64,000 nt of DNA from Aquabacterium sp. (GTDB lineage Bacteria; Pseudomonadota; Gammaproteobacteria; Burkholderiales; Burkholderiaceae_C), in contig NZ_JAQSDR010000009.1 of assembly GCF_029946005.1 (NCBI RefSeq), forward strand, positions 62,001 to 126,000, read 5' to 3'. Below the pieces are notes generated by a model, which made no database searches, was not told the DNA's origin, and saw only the letters and a list, made by a program, of their open reading frames with translations. The position numbers and the translations under genes are program-made. Shown in pieces: positions 56,603-64,000 of the stretch; positions within the stretch are counted from its first letter, which is position 1; each line of letters begins with the position of its first letter.

Positions 56603-58165
56603 TCAACCCGCTGCGCGGATCAAGTGATCAAACGCACTCAAGGCCGCCTTCGCGCCATCACCCGCCGCGATCACGATCTGCTTGAACGGCACCGTGGTGG
56701 CATCCCCCGCCGCGAACACGCCCGGGATGGACGTGGCGCCGCGGTTGTCGACCACGATCTCGCCATGGCGTGACAACTCCAACGTGCCCTTCAGCCACTC
56801 GGTGTTGGGTACCAGGCCGATCTGCACGAACACGCCTTCCAGCGGCACCAGGTGTTCCTCATTCGTGGCGCGGTCCTTGTAGCGAAGCCCGTTGACCTTG
56901 CCATCGGCCCCGGTGATCTCGGTGGTCTGGGCATTGGTGTGCACGGTCACGTTGGGCAGGCTGTCGAGCTTGCGCACCAGCACCGCGTCGGCCTTCAACT
57001 GGTCGGCAAACTCGATCACGGTGACGTGGGCCACGATGCCTGCCAAGTCAATGGCGGCCTCAATGCCCGAGTTGCCGCCGCCGATCACGGCCGTGCGCTT
57101 GCCCTTGAACAGCGGGCCGTCGCAGTGCGGGCAATAGGCCACACCCTTGTTCTTGTACTCCTGCTCGCCGGGCACGTTAACGTTGCGCCAGCGTGCACCC
57201 GTGGAGATGATCACCGTCTTGCCCTTGAGTGAGCCGCCGTTGGTCAGCTTAACCTCGATCAGGCCTCCTGGCTGCGCCGCCGGGATGAGCTGTTCGGCGC
57301 GCTGCAGGTTCATGATGTCGACGTCGTACGTGCGGGCGTGGGCTTCCAGGCCCATGGCGAATTTGGGGCCGTCGGTCTCCAGCACCGAGATGTAGTTCTC
57401 AATCGCCAGCGTGTCGTTCACCTGGCCACCAAAGCGCTCGGCCGCCACACCCGTGCGGATGCCCTTGCGTGCGGCGTACACGGCGGCTGCCGCGCCAGCT
57501 GGGCCACCACCGACGATCAATACGTCATAGGGCTCCTTGGCGCTGAGTTTGGTCGCGTCTTTAGCAGCGGCGCCCGTGTCCAGCTTGGCCACAATTTCTT
57601 CCACCGTCATGCGGCCCGAACCGAACACCTGACCATTCAAAAACACCATGGGCACGGCCATGATCTCGCGAGCATTCACCTCGTCCTGGAAAGCGCCGCC
57701 TTCGATGACCGTGGTTTTGACATTCGGATTGAGGATCGCCATCAAGCTGAAGGCCTGGACCACATCGGGACAGTTGTGGCAGGTCAGGGACATGTAGACC
57801 TCAAAATTGAAGTCGCCCTCCAGGCCCTTGATCTGGTCGATCGCCTCTTGATCAACCTTGGGGGGGTGTCCACCGGTCCACAGCAGGGCCAGAACCAGTG
57901 AGGTGAATTCATGGCCCAGTGGCAGGCCAGCGAAACGCAATTGGGTTTCGCTGCCGTCACGTCGCAACGTGAAGGAGGGCCGACGAGCATCCTGGCCATC
58001 GGCCTTCAAGGTGATCTTGTCGCTGCGCAAACCGACGATGGTCTGCAACAGTTCGAGCGTCTCGCGAGACGTCTCGGAGTCGTCCAGCGATGCCACGATC
58101 TCGAACGGCTGGGTCACGCGCTCCAGGTAAGCGCCAAGTTGGGCTTTGAGGGTGTCGTCGAGCAT
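56603..58165 (-). CDS. ahpF: Alkyl hydroperoxide reductase subunit F
   Basis: NADH-dependent flavoprotein that recycles AhpC. 520 residues. The N-terminal tandem thioredoxin-like domain has a redox CHNC ([14 protein letters not shown]). The thioredoxin-reductase-like body has the FAD loop [11 protein letters not shown], the active-site CPHC ([11 protein letters not shown]) and the NAD loop [13 protein letters not shown]. The ATG at 58165 is preferred to the one at 58174. ahpC lies 98 bp upstream, and transcription probably continues from it. Confidence 0.96.
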   Translation of the reverse strand: MLDDTLKAQLGAYLERVTQPFEIVASLDDSETSRETLELLQTIVGLRSDKITLKADGQDARRPSFTLRRDGSETQLRFAGLPLGHEFTSLVLALLWTGGHPPKVDQEAIDQIKGLEGDFNFEVYMSLTCHNCPDVVQAFSLMAILNPNVKTTVIEGGAFQDEVNAREIMAVPMVFLNGQVFGSGRMTVEEIVAKLDTGAAAKDATKLSAKEPYDVLIVGGGPAGAAAAVYAARKGIRTGVAAERFGGQVNDTLAIENYISVLETDGPKFAMGLEAHARTYDVDIMNLQRAEQLIPAAQPGGLIEVKLTNGGSLKGKTVIISTGARWRNVNVPGEQEYKNKGVAYCPHCDGPLFKGKRTAVIGGGNSGIEAAIDLAGIVAHVTVIEFADQLKADAVLVRKLDSLPNVTVHTNAQTTEITGADGKVNGLRYKDRATNEEHLVPLEGVFVQIGLVPNTEWLKGTLELSRHGEIVVDNRGATSIPGVFAAGDATTVPFKQIVIAAGDGAKAALSAFDHLIRAAG

Positions 58166-58263
58166 GGTGTGCATCCTTCGTGTTGGATATTCTTTGGGGG
58201 TGCCCCCAACGGGCCTCGTGAGCCCGAAGGAGGCGGTACAACAATCAGTCAGTCAAGCAAAAA

Positions 58264-58839
58264 TCAGATCTTGCCGACCAGGTCCAACGAAGGCGTCAAA
58301 GTCTTGGCGCCTTCCTTCCACTTGGCGGGGCAAACTTGGCCAGGGTTGGCGGCGGTGAACTGGGCAGCCTTGAGCTTGCGCACGGTTTCGGACACGTCGC
58401 GGGCGATTTCGTTGCTGTGGATCTCAGCGGTCTTGATCATCAGCTCGGGGTTGATGATGAAGGTGCCGCGCAGGGCCAGGCCTTCTTCTTCGATGTGGAC
58501 GCCAAAGGCGCGGGTCAGCTTGTGGGTTGGATCACCAACCAGGGGGAACTTGGCCTTGCCGACAGCGTCGGAAGTCTCGTGCCACACCTTGTGCGAGAAA
58601 TGGGTGTCGGTGGTCACGATGTAGACCTCGGCACCGGCCTTTTGGAATTCGGCGTAGCTGTTGGCAGCGTCTTCGATTTCGGTCGGGCAGTTGAAGGTGA
58701 ACGCGGCCGGCATGAAGATCAGGACGGACCACTTGCCCTTCAAGGTTTCGTCGGACACGGTGATGAATTCACCCTTGCCGCCGCGGTTCACGAAGGCTTC
58801 GGTCTTGAAAGGTTGGACTTGCGTGTTGATCAGGCTCAT
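58264..58839 (-). CDS. ahpC: Alkyl hydroperoxide reductase subunit C (peroxiredoxin)
   Basis: Main scavenger of low-level hydrogen peroxide and organic peroxides. 191 residues with the peroxidatic Cys in FTFNCPTEIED and the resolving Cys in GQVCPAKWKEG near the end, i.e. a typical 2-Cys AhpC. The conserved TDTHFSHKVWH is present. In the about 120-bp upstream region a minus-strand TTGACA could serve as a -35; no clear OxyR site was recognised by eye. Confidence 0.97.
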   Translation of the reverse strand: MSLINTQVQPFKTEAFVNRGGKGEFITVSDETLKGKWSVLIFMPAAFTFNCPTEIEDAANSYAEFQKAGAEVYIVTTDTHFSHKVWHETSDAVGKAKFPLVGDPTHKLTRAFGVHIEEEGLALRGTFIINPELMIKTAEIHSNEIARDVSETVRKLKAAQFTAANPGQVCPAKWKEGAKTLTPSLDLVGKI

Positions 58840-58958
58840 GGCTTGTTTCCTTATTGGTTGGTGGTTGTTGAACAGAACAGTGTCAATGGTAGGCCAGCTT
58901 CACCATTGGCAAGATTGATTGATCAAATGCGCGTGATTGGCAGGGCCTATGCCAGGAC

Positions 58959-59318
58959 TCAAAGGCGCGACCTGATCCACAGCCCGTAGATGACCAGGTT
59001 GAACACCACCATGAGGATGCCGAGCACCAGTTGCACGGTGGGGGTCAGGCCATCGGGATAAAGCACGGACAGGATGTAGTGATCGACGAAGCCACCGTCG
59101 TAGCCTTGCAGGCCCGCTTTCAGGCGCAGGCGGTTTTCAAGGGGTGTCAGCGGACAGATGCTGCTGGTGAATTCGACGTAAATGCCCCAAAACAATGCTG
59201 GGAGATGCACCCAGACCAGCTTCGGCCAGAGGAAGAGCAGGCCTGCCCCAAAGATCACGAAAAGCACGAATGCAAGGTGGAAGACCACCAGGGAGCTGGC
59301 AAGGAAGGCGTAAGGCAT
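58959..59318 (-). CDS. DUF2784 family membrane protein
   Basis: 119 residues with three or four membrane spans (ASSLVVFHLAFVLFVIFGAGLLF; VHLPALFWGIYVEFTSSICPLTPLENRLR). The ICPLTPLE segment and the FVDHYI motif are signatures of DUF2784. No function is known. It begins directly after the MFS gene stop, so it is the last gene of the overlapping minus-strand chain that starts before dapE. Confidence 0.87.
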   Translation of the reverse strand: MPYAFLASSLVVFHLAFVLFVIFGAGLLFLWPKLVWVHLPALFWGIYVEFTSSICPLTPLENRLRLKAGLQGYDGGFVDHYILSVLYPDGLTPTVQLVLGILMVVFNLVIYGLWIRSRL

Positions 59319-60455
59319 TCAGCGATCATGCCCCAGAGCGCGGCGTGCAGCCAGGCTCAGGGTGGCCGCGAACAGCATCACCAGCGCCATGCCGGACGAC
59401 AGCGTCTGCCATTCGGCCACCACGCCGATGAGGGGCGGGCCGACCATCATGCCCAGGTAACCCAGGGCGGCCACCGCCGCGATGCCGTCGGCGGGCTTCA
59501 CGCCGGGTACGCGCGCCGCCGCGCTGAACAGCACCGGGACCACATTGCCGAGCCCCAGGCCGATCAGCGCAAAGCCCAGCAGAGCCACGATAGGGTCATC
59601 GGTCACGAGGGTGAGCGCCATGCCCAAGGCTGCCAGCACACCGCAGACCTGGACCAGCCTCACCGACGAGATCCGGGCACGCAAGTAGTCGCCGCCAAAA
59701 CGAGTGGCCGCCATCGCGCCAGAAAAACTGGCGTAAGCCAGCGCGGCGGTGGCGGGCGGGGCCTGCAATGATTCGCGCATGTACAGCACGCTCCAGTCGT
59801 AGATGGCCCCTTCGCACAGCAGGCCCAGAGCGGCCAGCGCGCCGATCAGGCCCAGCACGCCACGCGGCAACACCAAGCCGCCGTCAGATGGGGTATCGCG
59901 GCGGCCGTGCATGTGCAGGTAGCCCCAAATCGTGAGGAAAGCGCAAGCTACCCCGGCGGTCAAGAGGTGCAAGGTTGCGCTCACTCCCAAGCCTTGCATG
60001 ACGCTGCCGAACCCTGCACCCGCCATGCCGCCCAGGCTGAACAGGCCGTGAAAGCCGCTCATCAAGGGCCGTTTGGCTTGGCGCTCGATCTCGCTGGCGG
60101 CCACGTTGATGGCCACATCAAACAGGCTGGCGGCCAGGCCGAAGGTGAGCATCAATGTCAGCAGGGCCACCGGGTGGTTGGTGGCCAACAACAAGGTGAT
60201 GGCCAGCGCGGCAAGCAGACCGGTCACGCCGGCCACGGTTCGGGGCCCCAGGCGACCCACGATGCGCCCTGCCTGGGTGAGGCCTGTGACGGAGCCGATG
60301 CCCGCCGCCAGCATGGCCAATGCCAAGGTCGTTTCACTCAAGCCATAGTGCGCCTTGACCATGGGCACCTGCACGCCCCAGGTGGCGAACAGGGCGCCGG
60401 CCGCGAAGAACTGGCCACGGATGGCCCAGGTGGCGTGCTGTGCGTCAGCCGACAT
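59319..60455 (-). CDS. MFS transporter
   Basis: 378 residues with about 12 spans. N-terminal QFFAAGALFATWGVQVPMVKAHYGLSETTLALAMLAAGIG and FDVAINVAASEIERQAKRPLMSGFHGLFSLGGMAGAG (in pieces) are like the YbjJ/FucP-related MFS proteins. Substrate unknown. The ATG at 60455 lies 11 bp inside the end of the DUF2238 gene; the longer frame to 60536 reads back into that gene. Confidence 0.87.
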   Translation of the reverse strand: MSADAQHATWAIRGQFFAAGALFATWGVQVPMVKAHYGLSETTLALAMLAAGIGSVTGLTQAGRIVGRLGPRTVAGVTGLLAALAITLLLATNHPVALLTLMLTFGLAASLFDVAINVAASEIERQAKRPLMSGFHGLFSLGGMAGAGFGSVMQGLGVSATLHLLTAGVACAFLTIWGYLHMHGRRDTPSDGGLVLPRGVLGLIGALAALGLLCEGAIYDWSVLYMRESLQAPPATAALAYASFSGAMAATRFGGDYLRARISSVRLVQVCGVLAALGMALTLVTDDPIVALLGFALIGLGLGNVVPVLFSAAARVPGVKPADGIAAVAALGYLGMMVGPPLIGVVAEWQTLSSGMALVMLFAATLSLAARRALGHDR

Positions 60456-61107
60456 CGCCGTTTTGAATGCGCTTGATCTGCCGGTCTTGCAGGCGAGCAA
60501 AAACCACCAGGGCCGTGATGGCACCGATGAGCGCAAAGAACATGTCCGACTGCGTGTCCCATGGGTCGCCTTGCGTCCCCAGGAATTCTTCCGCGCCTTG
60601 GCCGGCGATCAGCGCCACAGCCCATTCGACGAACTCATAGGTGGCGCTGATGGCCAGCACGATGCTGACCACGATGAACGCCAGCATCTTGGGGCCGTTC
60701 ACGTGCTGGCCACGGATCAGGATTTCACGCGCCACCAGGGCGGGGACCAAGCCTTGAAAGAAGTGCCCGATCTTGTCGTAGGGGTTGCGGTGCAGCCCGA
60801 GCCAGTCTTGAATTTGAAAGCCCAGTGGCACGCGCGCGTAGGTGTAGACCCCTCCGAGCATGAGCACCAAGGCATGCACAAAGATGCCGACGTACAGCAG
60901 CGTGGTCAGGGGAAAGCGCTGGTAGCTGGCCCAAAGGATGGGCAAGGCGATGACCACGGGCGCGACCTCAAGCGCCCAGGTGGCGAAGTCGTAAGGGCGC
61001 AGGCCGGACAATGTGAGCAGGGCGATGAGCAAGGCTGATGCGATCGTCAGCGCTTTGGTGCGTTGCTGGTGCGGTGTGTGGTCAGGCACGGTGCGTTCTC
61101 GGGTCAA
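60445..61107 (-). CDS. DUF2238 (YjdF-like) membrane protein
   Basis: 220 residues with five or six spans. The core motifs FVHALVLMLGGVYTYARVPLGF, NPYDKIGHFFQGLVPALVAREIL and ATYEFVEWAVALI followed by FLGTQGDPWDTQSDMFFALIGAI are those of DUF2238. Function unknown. There is no in-frame ATG near the start. A TTG at 61107 overlapping the upstream stop (TTGA), or a GTG at 61089, is used. Confidence 0.87.
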   Translation of the reverse strand: MTRERTVPDHTPHQQRTKALTIASALLIALLTLSGLRPYDFATWALEVAPVVIALPILWASYQRFPLTTLLYVGIFVHALVLMLGGVYTYARVPLGFQIQDWLGLHRNPYDKIGHFFQGLVPALVAREILIRGQHVNGPKMLAFIVVSIVLAISATYEFVEWAVALIAGQGAEEFLGTQGDPWDTQSDMFFALIGAITALVVFARLQDRQIKRIQNGDVG

Positions 61108-61646
61108 AGTGGTTTGGTCATGAACTTAAGGTGGATTTCCACGGTCAGCTGCTCGATGCGTTCGCTCAATTGCTTGGTGATCTCGGTCAGCTGGGTGTTT
61201 TGCTTCATGAGCTCAATCAACTGATCATTCTGCGCGCTTGAAAACAACTCGCGCTGCTCGCTGGCCTGGGCCAAGGCCTCGCGGTGCATGGCGTCGGCTT
61301 CTGAGTGCACTCGGTCCCGGTCCGCCTGGCGGGTTTGAGCCAGCAAGATCAATGGGGCGGCATAGGCGGCCTGAAGGCTGAACGCCAGGTTGAGCAGGAT
61401 GAATGGGTAGACATCGAACTTGGCCTGGCCCATGGCATTCATGGCAATCCAAACCAACACGATGATGGTCTGTGATATCAGGAAGACAGGGGTGCCAAAA
61501 AATCGGGCGAATGCTTCGGCTTTCAAAGCAAACCAGTCGTCGCCAAAGACCGAGAACAGGTGGGCAAAGGGCAGGTGGAATCGGAAGTGATGCTTGGAGG
61601 CTTCTGGCGCCTCCATGCATTGGGTCGATTCAGGGTTGGGCGTCAT
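61104..61646 (-). CDS. DUF1003 membrane protein
   Basis: 180 residues. Two membrane spans (TPVFLISQTIIVLVWIAMNAM and YPFILLNLAFSLQAAYAAPLILLA) form the DUF1003 core. The polar AQTRQADRDRVHSEADAMHR follows, and then a long coiled-coil tail (LIELMKQNTQLTEITKQLSERIEQLTVEIHLKF). Function unknown. The ATG at 61646 overlaps the prmB stop by four bases. Confidence 0.87.
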   Translation of the reverse strand: MTPNPESTQCMEAPEASKHHFRFHLPFAHLFSVFGDDWFALKAEAFARFFGTPVFLISQTIIVLVWIAMNAMGQAKFDVYPFILLNLAFSLQAAYAAPLILLAQTRQADRDRVHSEADAMHREALAQASEQRELFSSAQNDQLIELMKQNTQLTEITKQLSERIEQLTVEIHLKFMTKPL

Positions 61647-62536
61647 TGGGGGGCCTTTGCTTGGTGAGCGGCAAACGGAAAAATCACACAAACCGACGAG
61701 CTGCCGCCACTGGTTTCCAGCCAGACCACTTCCAGATCCGGAAACGCCCGCTCAAAATTTTCACGCTCGTTGCCAATCTCCAAAACCAGCACCGCCTCTG
61801 GCGACAGATACCTGCCTGGATGGGCCTCCAAGGTGGCCAGCAGGGCCCGTGTGAATTCCATGCCGTCATCACCCGAGGCCAGGGCCAACGCGGGCTCGGC
61901 CAGGTATTCGGCAGGCAGGGCGCGCATGGATTGGGCATTCACATACGGCGGATTGCACAGGATCAGGTCGTAGGGGCCCTTGGCCTGTGCCAGGCCGTCG
62001 CTCTGGATCAGGGTGATGCGGTCGGCCAAGTCATGCTTGTCCACATTGATGCGCGCCACGGCCAGTGCGTCGGCGCTGATGTCGAGGCCATCCACGGTTA
62101 CGTCGGGGTAGGCCATGGCCGCGATCACGGCCAGGCTGCCATTGCCGGTGCACAGGTCCAGCACGCGGGTGGTGCGCTCGCTCAGCCAATGGTCAATGCT
62201 GCCATCGGCGATCAATTCGGCGATGAAGGAGCGGGGCACGATGGTGCGTTCATCCACATAAAACGGCACGCCTTGCAGCCAGGCTTCCTTCGTGAGGTAG
62301 GCGGCCGGTTTGCGCGTTTCAATGCGCTGGGTGATGAGCGCATCGACCTCGGCTTGGTGGCTTGATTCGACAGTTTGCTCAGCCACGCCGTCCAGGTCGT
62401 CAATGGGCAGGCCCAGTTTCCACAGAACCAGCCACGCGGCTTCGTCGAAGGCATTGATGGTGCCATGCCCAAATGAAACACCCGCCTGGGTGAGGCGGGC
62501 GCTGGCGGTTTCGATCAGTTCAATGACGGTGGTCAC
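61643..62536 (-). CDS. prmB: Ribosomal protein L3 glutamine methyltransferase
   Basis: Methylates a Gln of ribosomal protein L3 during 50S assembly. 297 residues with the SAM-binding motif [14 protein letters not shown] and the catalytic NPPY in [13 protein letters not shown]. The N-terminal domain ([38 protein letters not shown]) matches PrmB rather than PrmC. It uses a GTG start overlapping the dapE stop (GTGA). Confidence 0.94.
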   Translation of the reverse strand: MTTVIELIETASARLTQAGVSFGHGTINAFDEAAWLVLWKLGLPIDDLDGVAEQTVESSHQAEVDALITQRIETRKPAAYLTKEAWLQGVPFYVDERTIVPRSFIAELIADGSIDHWLSERTTRVLDLCTGNGSLAVIAAMAYPDVTVDGLDISADALAVARINVDKHDLADRITLIQSDGLAQAKGPYDLILCNPPYVNAQSMRALPAEYLAEPALALASGDDGMEFTRALLATLEAHPGRYLSPEAVLVLEIGNERENFERAFPDLEVVWLETSGGSSSVCVIFPFAAHQAKAPQ

Positions 62537-63687
62537 GAGAGCAGTCTTTCCAGTGTTTGGCGGTAGATGTTTTTGAGGGGCTCGATGTCGGCCACGGCCA
62601 CGTGTTCGTCGATCTTGTGGATGCTGGCGTTGACGGGGCCAAACTCGACCACTTGCGGGCAGATCTGCGCGATGAAGCGGCCGTCAGAGGTGCCGCCGGT
62701 GGTGGACAGCTCGGTGGTGAGTCCGGTGACGTCCTTGATGGCGCCCGCGATGGCTTCGATCAGGCTGCCTGGGCGCGTCAGGAAGGGGCTGCCGCCCAAG
62801 GTCCAGTCGATTTCGACGTTCAAACCATGCCGGGCCAAGACCGCTTGCAGGCGTTCTTTCAAACAATCGGGCGTGGATTCGGTCGAGAAGCGGAAGTTGA
62901 AGTCCACCACCAGCTCGCCAGGGATGACGTTGTTGGCGCCCGTGCCCGCATGGATGTTGGACATCTGCCAACTGGTCGGCGGGAAATGGTCGTTGCCCTG
63001 GTCCCAGGTGATGCTGGCCAGTTCGGCCAAGGCCGGGGCGGCCAGGTGGATGGGGTTCTGCGCCAGGTGCGGGTAGGCGATGTGGCCTTGCACGCCCTTG
63101 ACGCGCAACTTGCCCGACAGCGAGCCACGTCGGCCGTTCTTGATCATGTCGCCCACGGACTTGACCGAGGTGGGTTCACCCACAATGCAGCAATCCAGGC
63201 GTTCGCCGCGCTGGGTGAGCCATTCGCACACCTTGACGGTGCCATCGACCGAGGGGCCTTCTTCGTCGCTGGTGAGCAAAAAGGCGATGCTGCCTTGGTG
63301 CTGCGCATGGCTGGCGACGAACTCTTCCGTGGCCACCAGCATGGCGGCCAGCGAGGTTTTCATGTCGGCCGCGCCCCGGCCATAGAGCATGCCGCCGCGG
63401 TGCGTGGGCACAAAGGGCGGGCTGGTCCATTGGTCGAGCGGGCCGGTGGGGACCACATCGGTGTGGCCAGCGAACACCAAGGTGGGCGCGCCGCTGGCAT
63501 GGCCCTGGCCGCGCTTGATGGCCCAAAGGTTGGTGACCGGGGCGTCAGCGGGGCCAAAGGTCAGCGTGTGGCATTCAAAGCCCAGGGCTTGCAGGCGCTC
63601 AATGAACACCTCCTGGCAAGCACCATCGTGGGGGGTGACGGAGGAGCGGACAATCAGCGCCTCGGTCAGGCGCAAGGTGGCAGTCAT
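62533..63687 (-). CDS. dapE: Succinyl-diaminopimelate desuccinylase
   Basis: Zinc enzyme of lysine and diaminopimelate synthesis. 384 residues of the M20 fold: [23 protein letters not shown] (metal His, Asp), [17 protein letters not shown] (bridging Asp), [14 protein letters not shown] (catalytic Glu), [14 protein letters not shown] (metal Glu) and a C-terminal His in [15 protein letters not shown]. DapE specificity rests on these plus the [18 protein letters not shown] segment. Starts 17 bp after the pilU stop. Confidence 0.95.
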   Translation of the reverse strand: MTATLRLTEALIVRSSVTPHDGACQEVFIERLQALGFECHTLTFGPADAPVTNLWAIKRGQGHASGAPTLVFAGHTDVVPTGPLDQWTSPPFVPTHRGGMLYGRGAADMKTSLAAMLVATEEFVASHAQHQGSIAFLLTSDEEGPSVDGTVKVCEWLTQRGERLDCCIVGEPTSVKSVGDMIKNGRRGSLSGKLRVKGVQGHIAYPHLAQNPIHLAAPALAELASITWDQGNDHFPPTSWQMSNIHAGTGANNVIPGELVVDFNFRFSTESTPDCLKERLQAVLARHGLNVEIDWTLGGSPFLTRPGSLIEAIAGAIKDVTGLTTELSTTGGTSDGRFIAQICPQVVEFGPVNASIHKIDEHVAVADIEPLKNIYRQTLERLLS

Positions 63688-63703
63688 GGTCTTGAAATCT
63701 GGG

Positions 63704-64000
63704 TCAGAAGCGGGTGGAGCCGAAGCCCGTGGTGCCGAAACCGGAGCGGCGGTCGTCGTTGTTCACGTCCAGCGTGATTTCGGTGAAGGACGGGCCTTCC
63801 TCGGTGTCTTCCGCTTTGACCGTGAGCTTGGACGAGGCCCCCTGGTCGTTCTGCAGGCGCCACATCAGGTTGGTGGGTGAGTCGGCATTGGCCAAGCCTT
63901 CTTCGCGCGTGATCAGGCCTTCGCCAATCAAGCGGGCAATGTCGTGTTCAAAGGCTTGCGAGCCTTCGGCCATGGACTTTTCCATGGCTTCCTTGACGCC
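63704..64000 (-). CDS. pilU: Type IV pilus retraction ATPase PilU, C-terminal end (5' cut by window edge)
   Basis: Only the last about 98 residues are visible, and the frame stays open to the window end. The segment [44 protein letters not shown] (in pieces) fits the C-terminal helices of PilT/PilU hexameric ATPases. The [10 protein letters not shown] and FTEITLDV parts suggest PilU rather than PilT. The start and nucleotide-binding motifs lie outside the window. Confidence 0.82.
   Translation of the reverse strand, partial: GVKEAMEKSMAEGSQAFEHDIARLIGEGLITREEGLANADSPTNLMWRLQNDQGASSKLTVKAEDTEEGPSFTEITLDVNNDDRRSGFGTTGFGSTRF

Overview
The window is chromosomal DNA of a betaproteobacterium of the order Burkholderiales, probably a Comamonadaceae or Aquabacterium/Leptothrix-like lineage. 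The basis is the gene order pyrG-kdsA-eno-ftsB, the dnaX-ybaB-recR trio, high-GC codon use, a PEP-CTERM protein, and an efflux operon laid out like Burkholderia llpE-ceoAB-opcM. No rRNA, tRNA, CRISPR array, transposase, integrase or prophage gene was seen.

Layout. 1-12.3 kb: the 3' part of purL, a DUF2322-type gene, pyrG-kdsA, eno, ftsB-pnuC-ribosylnicotinamide kinase, then (minus strand) a gamma-carbonic-anhydrase-like gene and hslO, then yaaA, a prolyl-4-hydroxylase-like dioxygenase and a small Ala/Lys-rich secreted protein. 12.4-23.4 kb: rhlE, dnaX-ybaB-recR, a MAPEG protein, gloB-mltD, a methyltransferase, rnhA, and moaA-mobA-GNAT. 23.4-28.6 kb: an NlpC/P60 peptidase, ohr with a clear palindromic operator, and a fadH-NTF2-dienoyl-CoA isomerase operon behind a promoter flanked by two matching palindromes.

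28.6-33.9 kb is the accessory part. A G-rich stretch of degenerate hairpin repeats leads into an AT-rich run of five same-strand genes: two small membrane proteins, a DUF262 + HNH nuclease-like protein, and two proteins with HEPN-type R-x4-H motifs. The gaps between the larger genes hold imperfect elements that resemble integron attC sites. I read this as a possibly decayed gene-cassette array (no integrase in the window) carrying candidate defence genes. This is the most interesting part of the window. It is followed by DUF4256, a solitary ParD-like antitoxin with a palindromic operator, ybaK and a TbpB-like lipoprotein.

36.6-48.1 kb: a PACE exporter with divergent LysR gene, a PEP-CTERM protein whose 3' end overlaps a DUF454 gene, PadR, an MFS exporter, plsC, and a full alkylation-repair cluster (ada, a 2OG oxygenase, alkA, and convergent alkB). 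After these come ohrR (21 kb from ohr) and an ABC-F ATPase. 48.2-48.75 kb holds three consecutive long inverted repeats and no gene. 48.8-56.5 kb: an RND efflux operon with a divergent LysR gene; its first gene encodes an alpha/beta-hydrolase-like protein that has lost the catalytic Ser and His. 56.6-64 kb: ahpC and ahpF, then a tightly overlapping minus-strand chain (pilU fragment, dapE, prmB, DUF1003, DUF2238, MFS, DUF2784).

Themes are peroxide defence (yaaA, ohr/ohrR, ahpCF, hslO), alkylation repair, and efflux. Starts were moved from the longest open frame to the start supported by family length, ribosome-binding site or neighbouring overlap where stated. All functional calls rest on reading motifs by eye; no database search was run.
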